A stretch of DNA of 25,760 nucleotides from Streptomyces rubellomurinus (GTDB lineage Bacteria; Actinomycetota; Actinomycetes; Streptomycetales; Streptomycetaceae). The position numbers and the translations under genes were made by a program. Of the stretch, positions 19,571-25,579 are shown one piece after another. The notes under the pieces are model-generated. The model ran no database searches, was not told the DNA's origin, and worked only from the letters and a program-made list of their open reading frames with translations. The stretch's first letter is position 1, and each line of letters starts with the position of its first letter. Location of the stretch: the NCBI RefSeq assembly GCF_000961885.1, contig NZ_JZKH01000102.1, positions 1-25,760 on the forward strand, written 5' to 3'.

Positions 19571-22105
19571 TCAGCGGTACCGGCGGGTGGTGGCGGACCA
19601 GATCCGCACGCCGTCGACCAGCTCCCGGGTGCCGTCGAGGTACCAGCGCCCCTCCGGGTGCCGCCGCACCAGCTCGGCGCGCAGCGTCTCGCTCTCCTCG
19701 CGCAGCCGGGCGACCCGGGCGCGGACGGCCCGGACCGCCCGCCGCCGGGTGCAGCCGAGGGCCCGCTGCACGGTGTGGACGGTGTTGAAGGCGGGTGCGC
19801 TCTGACGCTCCTCGCGCTCCAGCGAGTGGAGGTCGTTGATCAGCGTGGCGGCGTCGGCGGTGGCGGCGCGCAGCCGGTGCAGCGCGGGGTCCGCGTGGAG
19901 GGCGGCGGGGGCGTCGGCGCCGTGGAGTCGTTCCAGTATGTTCATGAACGGGTAGAGGCAGCTGCCGTGGCGGCGCAGTCGCACGGTCTCGGCGAGCCCG
20001 AGGGCCGGCACGGTGCCGCCGGCCCGGTGCCCGGCCTCGGCGGGGAAGGTGGCCAGGCAGGCCTGCCAGTCGCGGGCGGCGCGGGCCCGCCAGGCGGGGG
20101 TCGCGGCGGCGGTCTGCCGGTGCCACAGCTCCTGCCAGGCGGCGAGCAGCGGGGAGCGGCCGGCGGCGTCGGCCTCGCCCCCGTCGTCGGCCCCACCCCA
20201 GTCGCCCGTCTCGTCCCGCGCCGTTCCATCCCGTGCGGCTTCGCCCCGGTCGGTCTCGCGCCGCAGGACGGCGAGCAGCGGGTCGACGAGGGCGCGCGCC
20301 TCGGCCGGGCGGCGTCCGGGCGGGCCGTCGAAGCGGTCGTCGAGAATGGTGAACCAGCCGAGCACGTCCACCAGCAGGTCGAGCTCGGTGCCCCGGGCGC
20401 GCGGGTAGGCGTGGCCGATCAGCTCGTGCAGCGCGTATGCCCGGTAGCCGGGCAGCTCGGCCGGGGTGAGCAGGCCGTGCCGGAGCACCCAGTCGGCGTG
20501 CCGGTCGGCGGCGCGCGCCAGCTCCGCGGCCGGTCGCGGCGCGGCGGGGGGCGGCGTGGCGAAGGCCGGCGGGACGGGGACGGGGGCGGGGGCGGCGACC
20601 GGGTCGGGCGTGGCCCGGGCGGCCGGGACGGCGGTGGCGAGCGGGCCCGCGGCCACCGGGCCGCCGCCCTCGCCCGGCCGGGCTGCCGCGCGCGGCGCCA
20701 GCCGTACCCGCAGCCCCTGCGCCTGGACGGTGGTCCAGACCACCTCCCGGGCTCGCGCCCCGGGCACCGCCACCGGGCGCCAGCGGCGCAGGATGGCGGC
20801 GGCCGCGACCGTCAGCTCGGCCCAGGCGAAGGCCTCCCCGACGCACTTGTGCTTTCCGGCGCCGAACGGCAGGAAGGACGGCCGCCCCACGCCGCCGGGG
20901 GCGTCCTGCCAGCGCTCGGGGCGGAAGGCCAGCGGGTCGGGGTAGCGCTCGGGGTCGCGGTGCAGGGCGGTGAGGCTGTACAGCAGCTCGGTGCCCGCCG
21001 GGATGCGGTACGGGCCGAGGTCGACGGGCACCTCGGCGGTGCGCATCAGGAAGGCGTTCGGCGCGTGCAGCCGCAGCACCTCCTGGGCGACGGCGCGGGT
21101 GTACGTCAGCCGGGCCAGCGCCTCGGGGGTGGGGGCGGTGCCGGCGGGCAGGTGCCGGTCGAGTTCGGCGAGGATCCGGGCCTCGACCTCGGGGTGGCGC
21201 AGGAGTTCGTCGAGCAGCCAGGTCAGGGTGGTGGAGACGGTCTCGGTGCCGGCGCCGAACATGGTGATCGCCTCGGAGCGGACGTCGGCCTCGGTGAGCG
21301 GGCGTCCGGTGGCCGGGTCGGTGGCGGCGCGGAGCAGGGCGGGCAGGGTGCCGGGCGCCGGGTCGCCCGGCCCGCGCCCGTTGACGGCCTGGTCGACGAC
21401 CTGGTTGAGGGCCCGGACGGCGGCGTCGAAGCGCCGGTTGACGGGCAGCGGCAGCCGGCCGAGCGCCGGGTGGGGGTAGAGGGACTGGACGATCTGGCCC
21501 TTCACCAGGTCCGGCAGCGCGCGGTGGAAGGCGAGGGCGGCGTCCTCGCTGAGCCGGGCGTCGAACAGCGAGCGGGTGACGATTTCGAGCGCCAGGTGGT
21601 TCATCTCCCGGGCGACGTCGAGGACTTGGCCGGGGCGCCAGCGTCCGGCCCGCTCCTCGGTGACCTGGTGCATCACGGCCAGGTAGCCGGCCATCCGGTC
21701 CGGCCCGAAGGCGGGCTGGACGATCCGGCGGCGGTCGCGGTGGGCCCGGCCCTCGGACATCAGCAGGCCGTCGCCGAAGGCGGTCTTGAGGGTGTCCTGG
21801 ACGGCGCCGCGCGGGCAGTCGTGGGCCAGCGCGACCAGCAGGGTGTGGACGAGCCGGGCGTCGGTGACCACGCAGACGCTGCGCGGGCCGAGCCGGATGC
21901 GGACCACGCCGCCGTGCGGGGCGAGTGAGCCGAGGAAGCCGAGCGGGTCGCGCAGCAGCGCGGCGGCGTGGCCGAGGCCGGGCAGCGCGCCGGGGGCGAG
22001 CGCGGGGAGGGCGGGCCTGCCGGCGGCGGGCGGGGCGGTTCTCGGAGGGACGATTCCCGGCCGTGGACAGTGGCGTGGGGTCTCGGTCTCGGTCTGCAGG
22101 GACAT
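19571..22105 (-). CDS. Cytochrome P450-terpene synthase fusion protein
   Basis: One frame of 844 residues starts at ATG 22105 (GAGAGG, 7-nt spacer). Residues about 30-470 are a complete P450: I-helix GAGTET (284-289), ExxR EVLR (342-345), FRPERW (394-399) and the heme loop FGAGKHKCVG with Cys421. A Pro/Ala linker (about 471-525) leads to a class I terpene synthase (about 528-844): LDDRFD with D589, D590 and D593; NDLHSLERE with N757, S761 and E765 (NSE triad for Mg2+); Arg711 exactly 46 residues before N757, the pyrophosphate sensor spacing; and the terminal RRYR (R842-Y843). DDxxD to NSE is about 168 residues because of an acidic low-complexity insert (about 616-650). The likely role is cyclising a prenyl diphosphate and oxidising the product. 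No prenyltransferase or ferredoxin gene is nearby; substrate unknown. Confidence 0.95.
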   Translation of the reverse strand: MSLQTETETPRHCPRPGIVPPRTAPPAAGRPALPALAPGALPGLGHAAALLRDPLGFLGSLAPHGGVVRIRLGPRSVCVVTDARLVHTLLVALAHDCPRGAVQDTLKTAFGDGLLMSEGRAHRDRRRIVQPAFGPDRMAGYLAVMHQVTEERAGRWRPGQVLDVAREMNHLALEIVTRSLFDARLSEDAALAFHRALPDLVKGQIVQSLYPHPALGRLPLPVNRRFDAAVRALNQVVDQAVNGRGPGDPAPGTLPALLRAATDPATGRPLTEADVRSEAITMFGAGTETVSTTLTWLLDELLRHPEVEARILAELDRHLPAGTAPTPEALARLTYTRAVAQEVLRLHAPNAFLMRTAEVPVDLGPYRIPAGTELLYSLTALHRDPERYPDPLAFRPERWQDAPGGVGRPSFLPFGAGKHKCVGEAFAWAELTVAAAAILRRWRPVAVPGARAREVVWTTVQAQGLRVRLAPRAAARPGEGGGPVAAGPLATAVPAARATPDPVAAPAPVPVPPAFATPPPAAPRPAAELARAADRHADWVLRHGLLTPAELPGYRAYALHELIGHAYPRARGTELDLLVDVLGWFTILDDRFDGPPGRRPAEARALVDPLLAVLRRETDRGEAARDGTARDETGDWGGADDGGEADAAGRSPLLAAWQELWHRQTAAATPAWRARAARDWQACLATFPAEAGHRAGGTVPALGLAETVRLRRHGSCLYPFMNILERLHGADAPAALHADPALHRLRAATADAATLINDLHSLEREERQSAPAFNTVHTVQRALGCTRRRAVRAVRARVARLREESETLRAELVRRHPEGRWYLDGTRELVDGVRIWSATTRRYR

Positions 22106-22735
22106 GACACTACCTCTCGGGAGATGGACCGGTGCGGGCGGTGCTGGGGGCGGCGCCGGCGCCGGTCGGAGGGCGGGGTCGACCGGCTCGGACCCCGCGT
22201 GCGTCCTGCCTGGAGGGCGCACGCCATGGCAAACGCGCCGGTTCCGAGGTCGTTGCGCGGTACCACGGTGGATCACTCCAACGGTCGATCGCCCGGGGCC
22301 GCGCCGGCCGGGCTCGGACCGTCGCGCTGACCTGCGCCGACACCCGCGCGCGGGGCCCGCGCCCGGGGCCGGGGGCAGGGTCTTTCGGCCCTCGCCGCAC
22401 GGCCGTGCGAGGGCCAGCATGGTGTATCGGAGAAGGAGGAACCTGATGACCCGTCCGCGCCACCGGCCGGCCCGCCCCACCTCGCCGGGGCGCCCGACCC
22501 GGCCGGGGCCGCGCGCCGGCTCGGCGGCCGCCCGTTCGTCCGCCGCACCGACCCCGACGACGGCCGCGCCCGGGTGCTCCACCGGCACCACGGCGGGCAT
22601 TACGGCCTGATAACGCCGGTAGCGGACGCCACTTGTGGGGCAGGGATCACCTCGGCACCCCGCTGATCCACCGCACCGAACGCCCCCGCCGAACGCCCCC
22701 CACCGGGCCCCACGCCGAGACAGAGGAACGGGACC
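22106..22735. other. Regulatory region between the P450-terpene synthase gene and the RHH-like gene
   Basis: Apart from one possible small ORF (22446-22610), I see no gene in these 630 bp. Structures present: hairpin GCGGGGTC (22173-22180)/GACCCCGC (22191-22198); hairpin GCGTGCG (22197-22203)/CGCACGC (22218-22224), which shares two bases with the first and lies in the minus-strand leader of the fusion gene; and GGCCCTCG (22387-22394)/CGAGGGCC (22408-22415). I cannot place either promoter with confidence. Confidence 0.5.
22446..22610 (+). CDS. Small ORF with a very strong ribosome binding site, possibly frameshifted
   Basis: GGAGAAGGAGG ends 6 nt before ATG 22446, one of the best ribosome binding sites in the window. 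In that frame the ORF is 54 codons of Arg/Pro/Thr/Ala-rich sequence ending at TGA 22610. A frame one base back (codons starting 22526) encodes LGGRPFVRRTDPDDGRARVL, followed by a His/Gly-rich stretch and YGLITPV (to about 22618), which looks much more like folded protein, but it has no start codon of its own. The simplest readings are a frameshifted gene (true mutation or sequencing error near the GC runs at 22495-22515) or a real short basic peptide. It lies divergent from the fusion gene. Confidence 0.35.
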   Translation: MTRPRHRPARPTSPGRPTRPGPRAGSAAARSSAAPTPTTAAPGCSTGTTAGITA

Positions 22736-23170
22736 ATGGACTGCGACGACGTCATGCTGACCGTCCGGATCACCGCCGCCGAGCGGGCGCTGCTGCGGGA
22801 CCTCGCGCGCGCCCACGGCGGCGACGTCTCCGAGGTGGCGGTGGACGGCCTGCTGGAGGTCGTCCCCGCGCTGCACGACGACGGCTCGCTGCTGCCGCTG
22901 CAGCGCGTCCTGGCCCGGCCCGCGCCCTGCGCCGTCACCCTGTGGCTGCCCGCGTCCGTCGCCGACCTGCTGCCGCTGCTCGCCGAGCGGCTCGGCCGCA
23001 CCGGCGGGCCCGCCGCCGCCGCGCCCAGCGGCGCGTTCTCCGCCGCGCTGCGGCTCTGGCTCGCCGGGGACCCGGCCGTGCTGGCCGCGGGGCTCGGCAG
23101 ACTGCACGGCGGGTGCGTCGCCGGCGGCCGGCCGCCGGCGACGCACCCGGGCGTCCGGATCGCGGCCTGA
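22736..23170 (+). CDS. Hypothetical protein, possible tandem ribbon-helix-helix (single-chain) DNA-binding protein
   Basis: ATG 22736 follows AGAGGAA at 7 nt. The 144-residue product shows two similar blocks. Residues 8-41 (LTVRITAAERALLRDLARAH, then VSEVAVDGLLEV) and residues 66-109 (AVTLWLPASVADLLPLLAER, then PSGAFSAALRLWL) both follow strand - LL-rich helix - turn with Gly/Ser - second helix. That is the ribbon-helix-helix pattern. RHH proteins normally dimerise to pair their strands, and a tandem copy could do this within one chain. No domain is certain. The gene is next to, and divergent from, the P450-terpene synthase locus, so a regulatory role there is possible. The last codons run through a 40-bp perfect palindrome. 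Confidence 0.75.
   Translation: MDCDDVMLTVRITAAERALLRDLARAHGGDVSEVAVDGLLEVVPALHDDGSLLPLQRVLARPAPCAVTLWLPASVADLLPLLAERLGRTGGPAAAAPSGAFSAALRLWLAGDPAVLAAGLGRLHGGCVAGGRPPATHPGVRIAA
23110..23149. terminator. 40-bp perfect palindrome in the 3' end of the RHH-like gene
   Basis: Bases 23110-23129 are the exact reverse complement of 23130-23149, with no loop bases left over. As RNA it would form a very stable hairpin. It overlaps the last coding codons (GGCVAGGRPPATHPG) and stops 21 bases before the coding region ends. It could be a terminator absorbed into the reading frame or a protein-binding site. Confidence 0.8.
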
Positions 23171-23184
23171 CCGGTACGGCTTGC

Positions 23185-23197
23185 TGACGTCACGTCA
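23185..23197. promoter_or_regulatory. Perfect inverted repeat TGACGT-C-ACGTCA
   Basis: Two 6-bp half sites around one base, just downstream of the RHH-like gene. It has the size of a regulator binding site, but no promoter is clearly attached to it. Confidence 0.4.
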
Positions 23198-23285
23198 ACA
23201 GCCTTTCCGGGTCGGCGCGTTCGGGATCCGCATCCATCTCGCCGCGGCTCTGGTCAGAGCCCGCCGGGAGGTCTAGCATTCCGGA

Positions 23286-23385
23286 CACGACAGCCGGAGC
23301 CGCCGCCCCGGGACTCCGGCCGGGTGGCCATCGCCACCCCCTGCCGGGGAGCGCACACCCCCCGAATGCGCTCCCCGGCACCTTC
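23286..23385 (+). ncRNA. Candidate small non-coding RNA
   Basis: TGGTCA (23251-23256) and TAGCAT (23274-23279) form a promoter-like pair with a 17-bp spacer, which places transcription start near 23286. The transcript would contain a hairpin GGGTGGC-CATC-GCCACCC (23322-23339) and end at a hairpin with perfect 14-bp arms (23342-23355 and 23367-23380). No open frame with a ribosome binding site lies inside. The terminator is 172 bp from the upstream gene and 250 bp from the downstream one, so it most easily belongs to its own transcript. A long 3' untranslated region of the upstream gene is the alternative. Confidence 0.45.
23342..23380 (+). terminator. Strong hairpin terminator, 14-bp perfect stem
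   Basis: TGCCGGGGAGCGCA (23342-23355) and TGCGCTCCCCGGCA (23367-23380) pair fully around an 11-nt loop. Confidence 0.8.
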
Positions 23386-23450
23386 GCGTTCCGGGCCGGT
23401 GTCCGGTCACGGCGCCCCCGTGGCGGCCGTGCGCCGAGCCCGCCGCAAAC

Positions 23451-23518
23451 CTCCGCGACACCTCCGTGACATCTTCCGGACGTCTCCGGGTAACTCCGCG
23501 GACCGTTTCCGTTATCCT
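23451..23518 (+). promoter_or_regulatory. Helically phased YTCCG repeat array abutting a -10 element
   Basis: CTCCG or TTCCG begins at 23451, 23462, 23474, 23484, 23494 and 23507, average spacing about 11 bp, followed by TATCCT at 23513-23518. Direct repeats of 11-nt units next to the promoter recall response-regulator sites such as Streptomyces PhoP boxes, though the match to that consensus is only partial. Confidence 0.5.
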
Positions 23519-23631
23519 CGGGCGCCCCCGCCGCTCTCCTGGACGAGCACCGCCCAACCCCCGGCGCCCCGCCCTCCCCGCCGCCCCGACGCTCCCGCGC
23601 ACCGTCCCCCACCCGACGAGGAATGCCCGCC

Positions 23632-24303
23632 ATGCGTACCCGCAAGCTGTCCGCCGCCCTCGCCCTCGCCACGGCGGCCGCCCTGCCCAGCGCGGCCCCG
23701 GCCGCGGCCCACGGCGGAACCGTCCGACTCGAACTCTCCGGCACGCCCGGCGGCCACGTCCGCACGCTCGCCACCTGGGCGGACGACCACGACCCGGTCA
23801 CCGAGGGCTTCACCGGTACGGTCGCCGCGGCCGCCTCGGACGGCCGCACCGCCGGTCCCTGGCGCCTGGTCTCCGTCCCGGACCAGCCCGGCGCGTACGC
23901 CACCCGCGAGAGCCTGCCCGCCGGGCACTGGCGGGTGAGCGTCGCCTGTACCTCCCCGGCCCCGGGGCACGACGAGCGCGACCTCGACGTGGACCCGGCG
24001 GCGAACGGCGAACTGGCGGCGAGCGGCGCCTCGGGCGGTTCGTCAGGCGATTCGTCAGGCGGGTCGACGGGCGGCTCGTCGGACGGTTCCTCGGACGGCT
24101 TCTCGGGCGGTTCCCCGGGTGGGGGCGGCGATCCGGCGCAGACCGTGCCGCGGTCCACGGCGGCCCCCCTGGCCGCCCCCGGCAGCCGGCCCGTCCACGA
24201 GACCACCGACGACGCCACCACCTGGGCCGCCATCGGCACCGCCGCCGCGGCCGTCCTCCTCGTCGCCACCGGCCTGTGGCTGCGCCGCCACGCCCGCCCC
24301 TGA
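23632..24303 (+). CDS. Surface protein: signal peptide, one Ig-like domain, Gly/Ser spacer, C-terminal membrane anchor
   Basis: I choose ATG 23632 (GAGGA about 9 nt upstream) over ATG 23623, which lies too close to it. The product has 223 residues: a signal peptide (LSAALALATAAALPSAAPAAA, mature start HGGTVRLEL), a beta-sandwich domain to about residue 123 (VRTLATWADDHDPVTEGFTGTV, GPWRLVSVPDQPGAYATRESLPAGHWRVSV), a Gly/Ser/Asp spacer (about 131-166), and one membrane helix (WAAIGTAAAAVLLVATGLWL) with a basic RRHARP end. The mature N-terminal His and the fold recall YtkA/CopC-like domains found in copper-related proteins, but I see no full metal site. The product should be displayed outside the membrane. 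The upstream phased repeats suggest activation by a response regulator. Confidence 0.88.
   Translation: MRTRKLSAALALATAAALPSAAPAAAHGGTVRLELSGTPGGHVRTLATWADDHDPVTEGFTGTVAAAASDGRTAGPWRLVSVPDQPGAYATRESLPAGHWRVSVACTSPAPGHDERDLDVDPAANGELAASGASGGSSGDSSGGSTGGSSDGSSDGFSGGSPGGGGDPAQTVPRSTAAPLAAPGSRPVHETTDDATTWAAIGTAAAAVLLVATGLWLRRHARP
24022..24129 (+). repeat. Gly/Ser-coding short repeats in the surface protein gene
   Basis: Twelve-base units around GGCGGTTCGTCA encode GGSS/DGSS repeats forming the spacer between the Ig-like domain and the membrane anchor. Confidence 0.75.
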
Positions 24304-24346
24304 CCGGCGGCCGGACGGCCGGAGGAGGGTGGCGGGAGCCCGCGGG

Positions 24347-25030
24347 CTACTTCACCGCCGCGCCGGACTTCTCCCAGTTGTCCCGCAGCCGGTCCAGGTA
24401 CGACTGAGCCTGCGGCCCGATCTTGACGCCCCGGGCGAAGGCCAGCATGTTGCCCGCGCCGGCGTTGTAGCCCAGGGCGAGCAGTTCGTTCCGGGTGAGC
24501 GGCGCGGAGGGGTGGGCCGGCAGCTGCGCGGCCAGGTCGTGGAGGTGCCAGGAGGCGGCCTGCACGGCGAGGTCCCGGTCGTCCGGCAGTTCCTCCCACC
24601 GGCGGGCCGCGAACGGGCGGCCCGGTTTGGTGTCGTCGAAGGCGGCCCGGTGCATGTTGGCGATGCCGAAGGAGGCGTCCGGCTTGCTGCGCTGCCAGGC
24701 CCGTTCGAGGTCCGGGTCGTGCGGCTTGTACGACTCGTTGTAGAGGATCGCCATCACCAGCTGCGGGTCGACCCCGGCCTCGGCGGCGTACCGGCGGACG
24801 GGCTCCGCGTAGTCGGCGGGGTCGTAGCGCCCGCCGCTGCCCGGCTTGGTGGCCGAGGGGGACGGCGTCGCCCCCGCCGCGGCGGAGGCGACGGACGGCG
24901 TCGGGGTGGGGCCCGCCGCGGGCGGGTCGGGGAGGTGGCCGCCGCTGTGGACGATGCCCCAGCCGGCCGCGGCCAGCAGCCCCACCGCCACCCAGCGGCC
25001 CCAGCGCGGCCCCCGCTGCTCCTCGCTCAC
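24347..25030 (-). CDS. Membrane-anchored SLT-family lytic transglycosylase
   Basis: The start is GTG 25030 with GGGGAGGGG upstream; the product has 227 residues. A short cytoplasmic end (EEQRGPRWGRW) precedes one membrane helix (VAVGLLAAAGWGIVHSG, about 14-30) that is probably an uncleaved anchor. A Pro/Thr/Ser linker reaches residue about 65. The SLT domain follows: VRRYAAEAGVDPQLVMAILYNES with catalytic Glu99, PDASFGIANMHRAAF (the GxxQ-like motif, here GIAN) and LALGYNAGAGNM. It would cut glycan strands near the membrane. It differs from the other transglycosylase in the window in domain type, size and lack of a repetitive tail. Confidence 0.9.
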   Translation of the reverse strand: MSEEQRGPRWGRWVAVGLLAAAGWGIVHSGGHLPDPPAAGPTPTPSVASAAAGATPSPSATKPGSGGRYDPADYAEPVRRYAAEAGVDPQLVMAILYNESYKPHDPDLERAWQRSKPDASFGIANMHRAAFDDTKPGRPFAARRWEELPDDRDLAVQAASWHLHDLAAQLPAHPSAPLTRNELLALGYNAGAGNMLAFARGVKIGPQAQSYLDRLRDNWEKSGAAVK

Positions 25031-25062
25031 CGCTGTCGCCCCTCCCCGGTTCGCCGTTCTCC

Positions 25063-25087
25063 CGTTCGACCGTCGTACGGTCGAACG
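25063..25087 (-). terminator. Hairpin between the antitoxin-like and transglycosylase genes
   Basis: Perfect 11-bp arms CGTTCGACCGT (25063-25073) and ACGGTCGAACG (25077-25087) around 3 bases. Both flanking genes run on the minus strand, so it ends the antitoxin-like transcript, perhaps partially. Confidence 0.7.
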
Positions 25088-25100
25088 CGCCCCGCAGTGC

Positions 25101-25319
25101 CTATTCGGTCGGCTTCTCGGCGGGCTTCTCGGCGCCGTCGAGGTTGCGCAGGAAGTCCTTCGCCTTCTCGACGCCGGTGTCGATGTGCCCGCTGTACTTG
25201 CCGTCCGTCTGGCCGTCGATCACGTCGCCGACCTTCTCCAGACCCTGCCCGAGCACATCGCTGTGCTCGCGGGCGAGGTCGGTGGCCTTGTCCGCGAGGT
25301 TCTTCAGACTCTCAAACAT
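25101..25319 (-). CDS. MT0933/Rv0909-type antitoxin-like small helical protein
   Basis: This 72-residue acidic protein (MFESLKNLADKATDLAREHSD...) shows the pattern of the MT0933 antitoxin family: amphipathic helices, LEKVGDVIDGQTDGKYSGHIDTGVEKAKDFL, and a charged tail (AEKPAEKPTE). In mycobacteria the prototype Rv0909 pairs with the toxin Rv0910. No SRPBCC-like toxin gene is adjacent here; the neighbours are a transglycosylase gene downstream and a divergent gene. In streptomycetes these proteins are often solitary, so a true toxin-antitoxin role is doubtful. Confidence 0.88.
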   Translation of the reverse strand: MFESLKNLADKATDLAREHSDVLGQGLEKVGDVIDGQTDGKYSGHIDTGVEKAKDFLRNLDGAEKPAEKPTE

Positions 25320-25430
25320 GGTGACGCTCTGCTCCTCTGTCGCGTTCCTGATGGTGTGCCGACGTGGCGGGGATCATGGTCATCCTAACGACGGCCTCCC
25401 GGACGGTCCGTCGCCACCGGGAGACCACGG

Positions 25431-25459
25431 GTGACTTTGCCGGGATGGGTTTGTATGCT
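25431..25459 (+). promoter_or_regulatory. Promoter of the gene entering at the right edge
   Basis: GTGACT (25431-25436) and TATGCT (25454-25459) have a 17-bp spacer, a good match to the vegetative streptomycete pattern. Transcription would begin near 25466, giving a leader of about 115 nt before ATG 25580. Confidence 0.6.
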
Positions 25460-25469
25460 CCAGCCCGAT

Positions 25470-25553
25470 ATCTACCGGTCTGTGGAGATGGGGAACCGCC
25501 ACCAGGACGGACCGTGTCCCGGCATTCGCGGTGGCGGGAAACCGGCCACCGCG
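25470..25553 (+). promoter_or_regulatory. Structured 5' leader with mutually exclusive hairpins
   Basis: A first small stem uses ATCT (25470-25473)/AGAT (25486-25489). CCGCCACC (25496-25503) can pair with GGTGGCGG (25530-25537). Alternatively CGCGGTGGC (25527-25535) pairs with GCCACCGCG (25545-25553). The last two share 25530-25535 and exclude each other, as in an attenuator or riboswitch. I do not recognise a known riboswitch class. Confidence 0.45.
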
Positions 25554-25579
25554 GCCGAAAACGATCGAGGGAAGTGCGC

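Larger units (their letters stand above)
23171..23631. other. Intergenic region with an inverted repeat, a candidate small RNA and a phased repeat array
   Basis: No protein gene is convincing in these 461 bp. In order: inverted repeat TGACGT-C-ACGTCA (23185-23197), an operator-like site; a promoter-like pair and terminator that define a candidate small RNA (23286-23385); and six YTCCG motifs (23451-23511) leading into a -10-like TATCCT (23513-23518) for the gene at 23632. Confidence 0.6.

Noticed and set aside
22132..22446. Open frame upstream of the small ORF in the terpene locus
   Set aside because: No ribosome binding site, no domain, and it runs through hairpins and probable promoter DNA.
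25101..25319. Complete toxin-antitoxin module
   Set aside because: Only the antitoxin-like gene is present; no toxin-like gene is adjacent on either side within the window.
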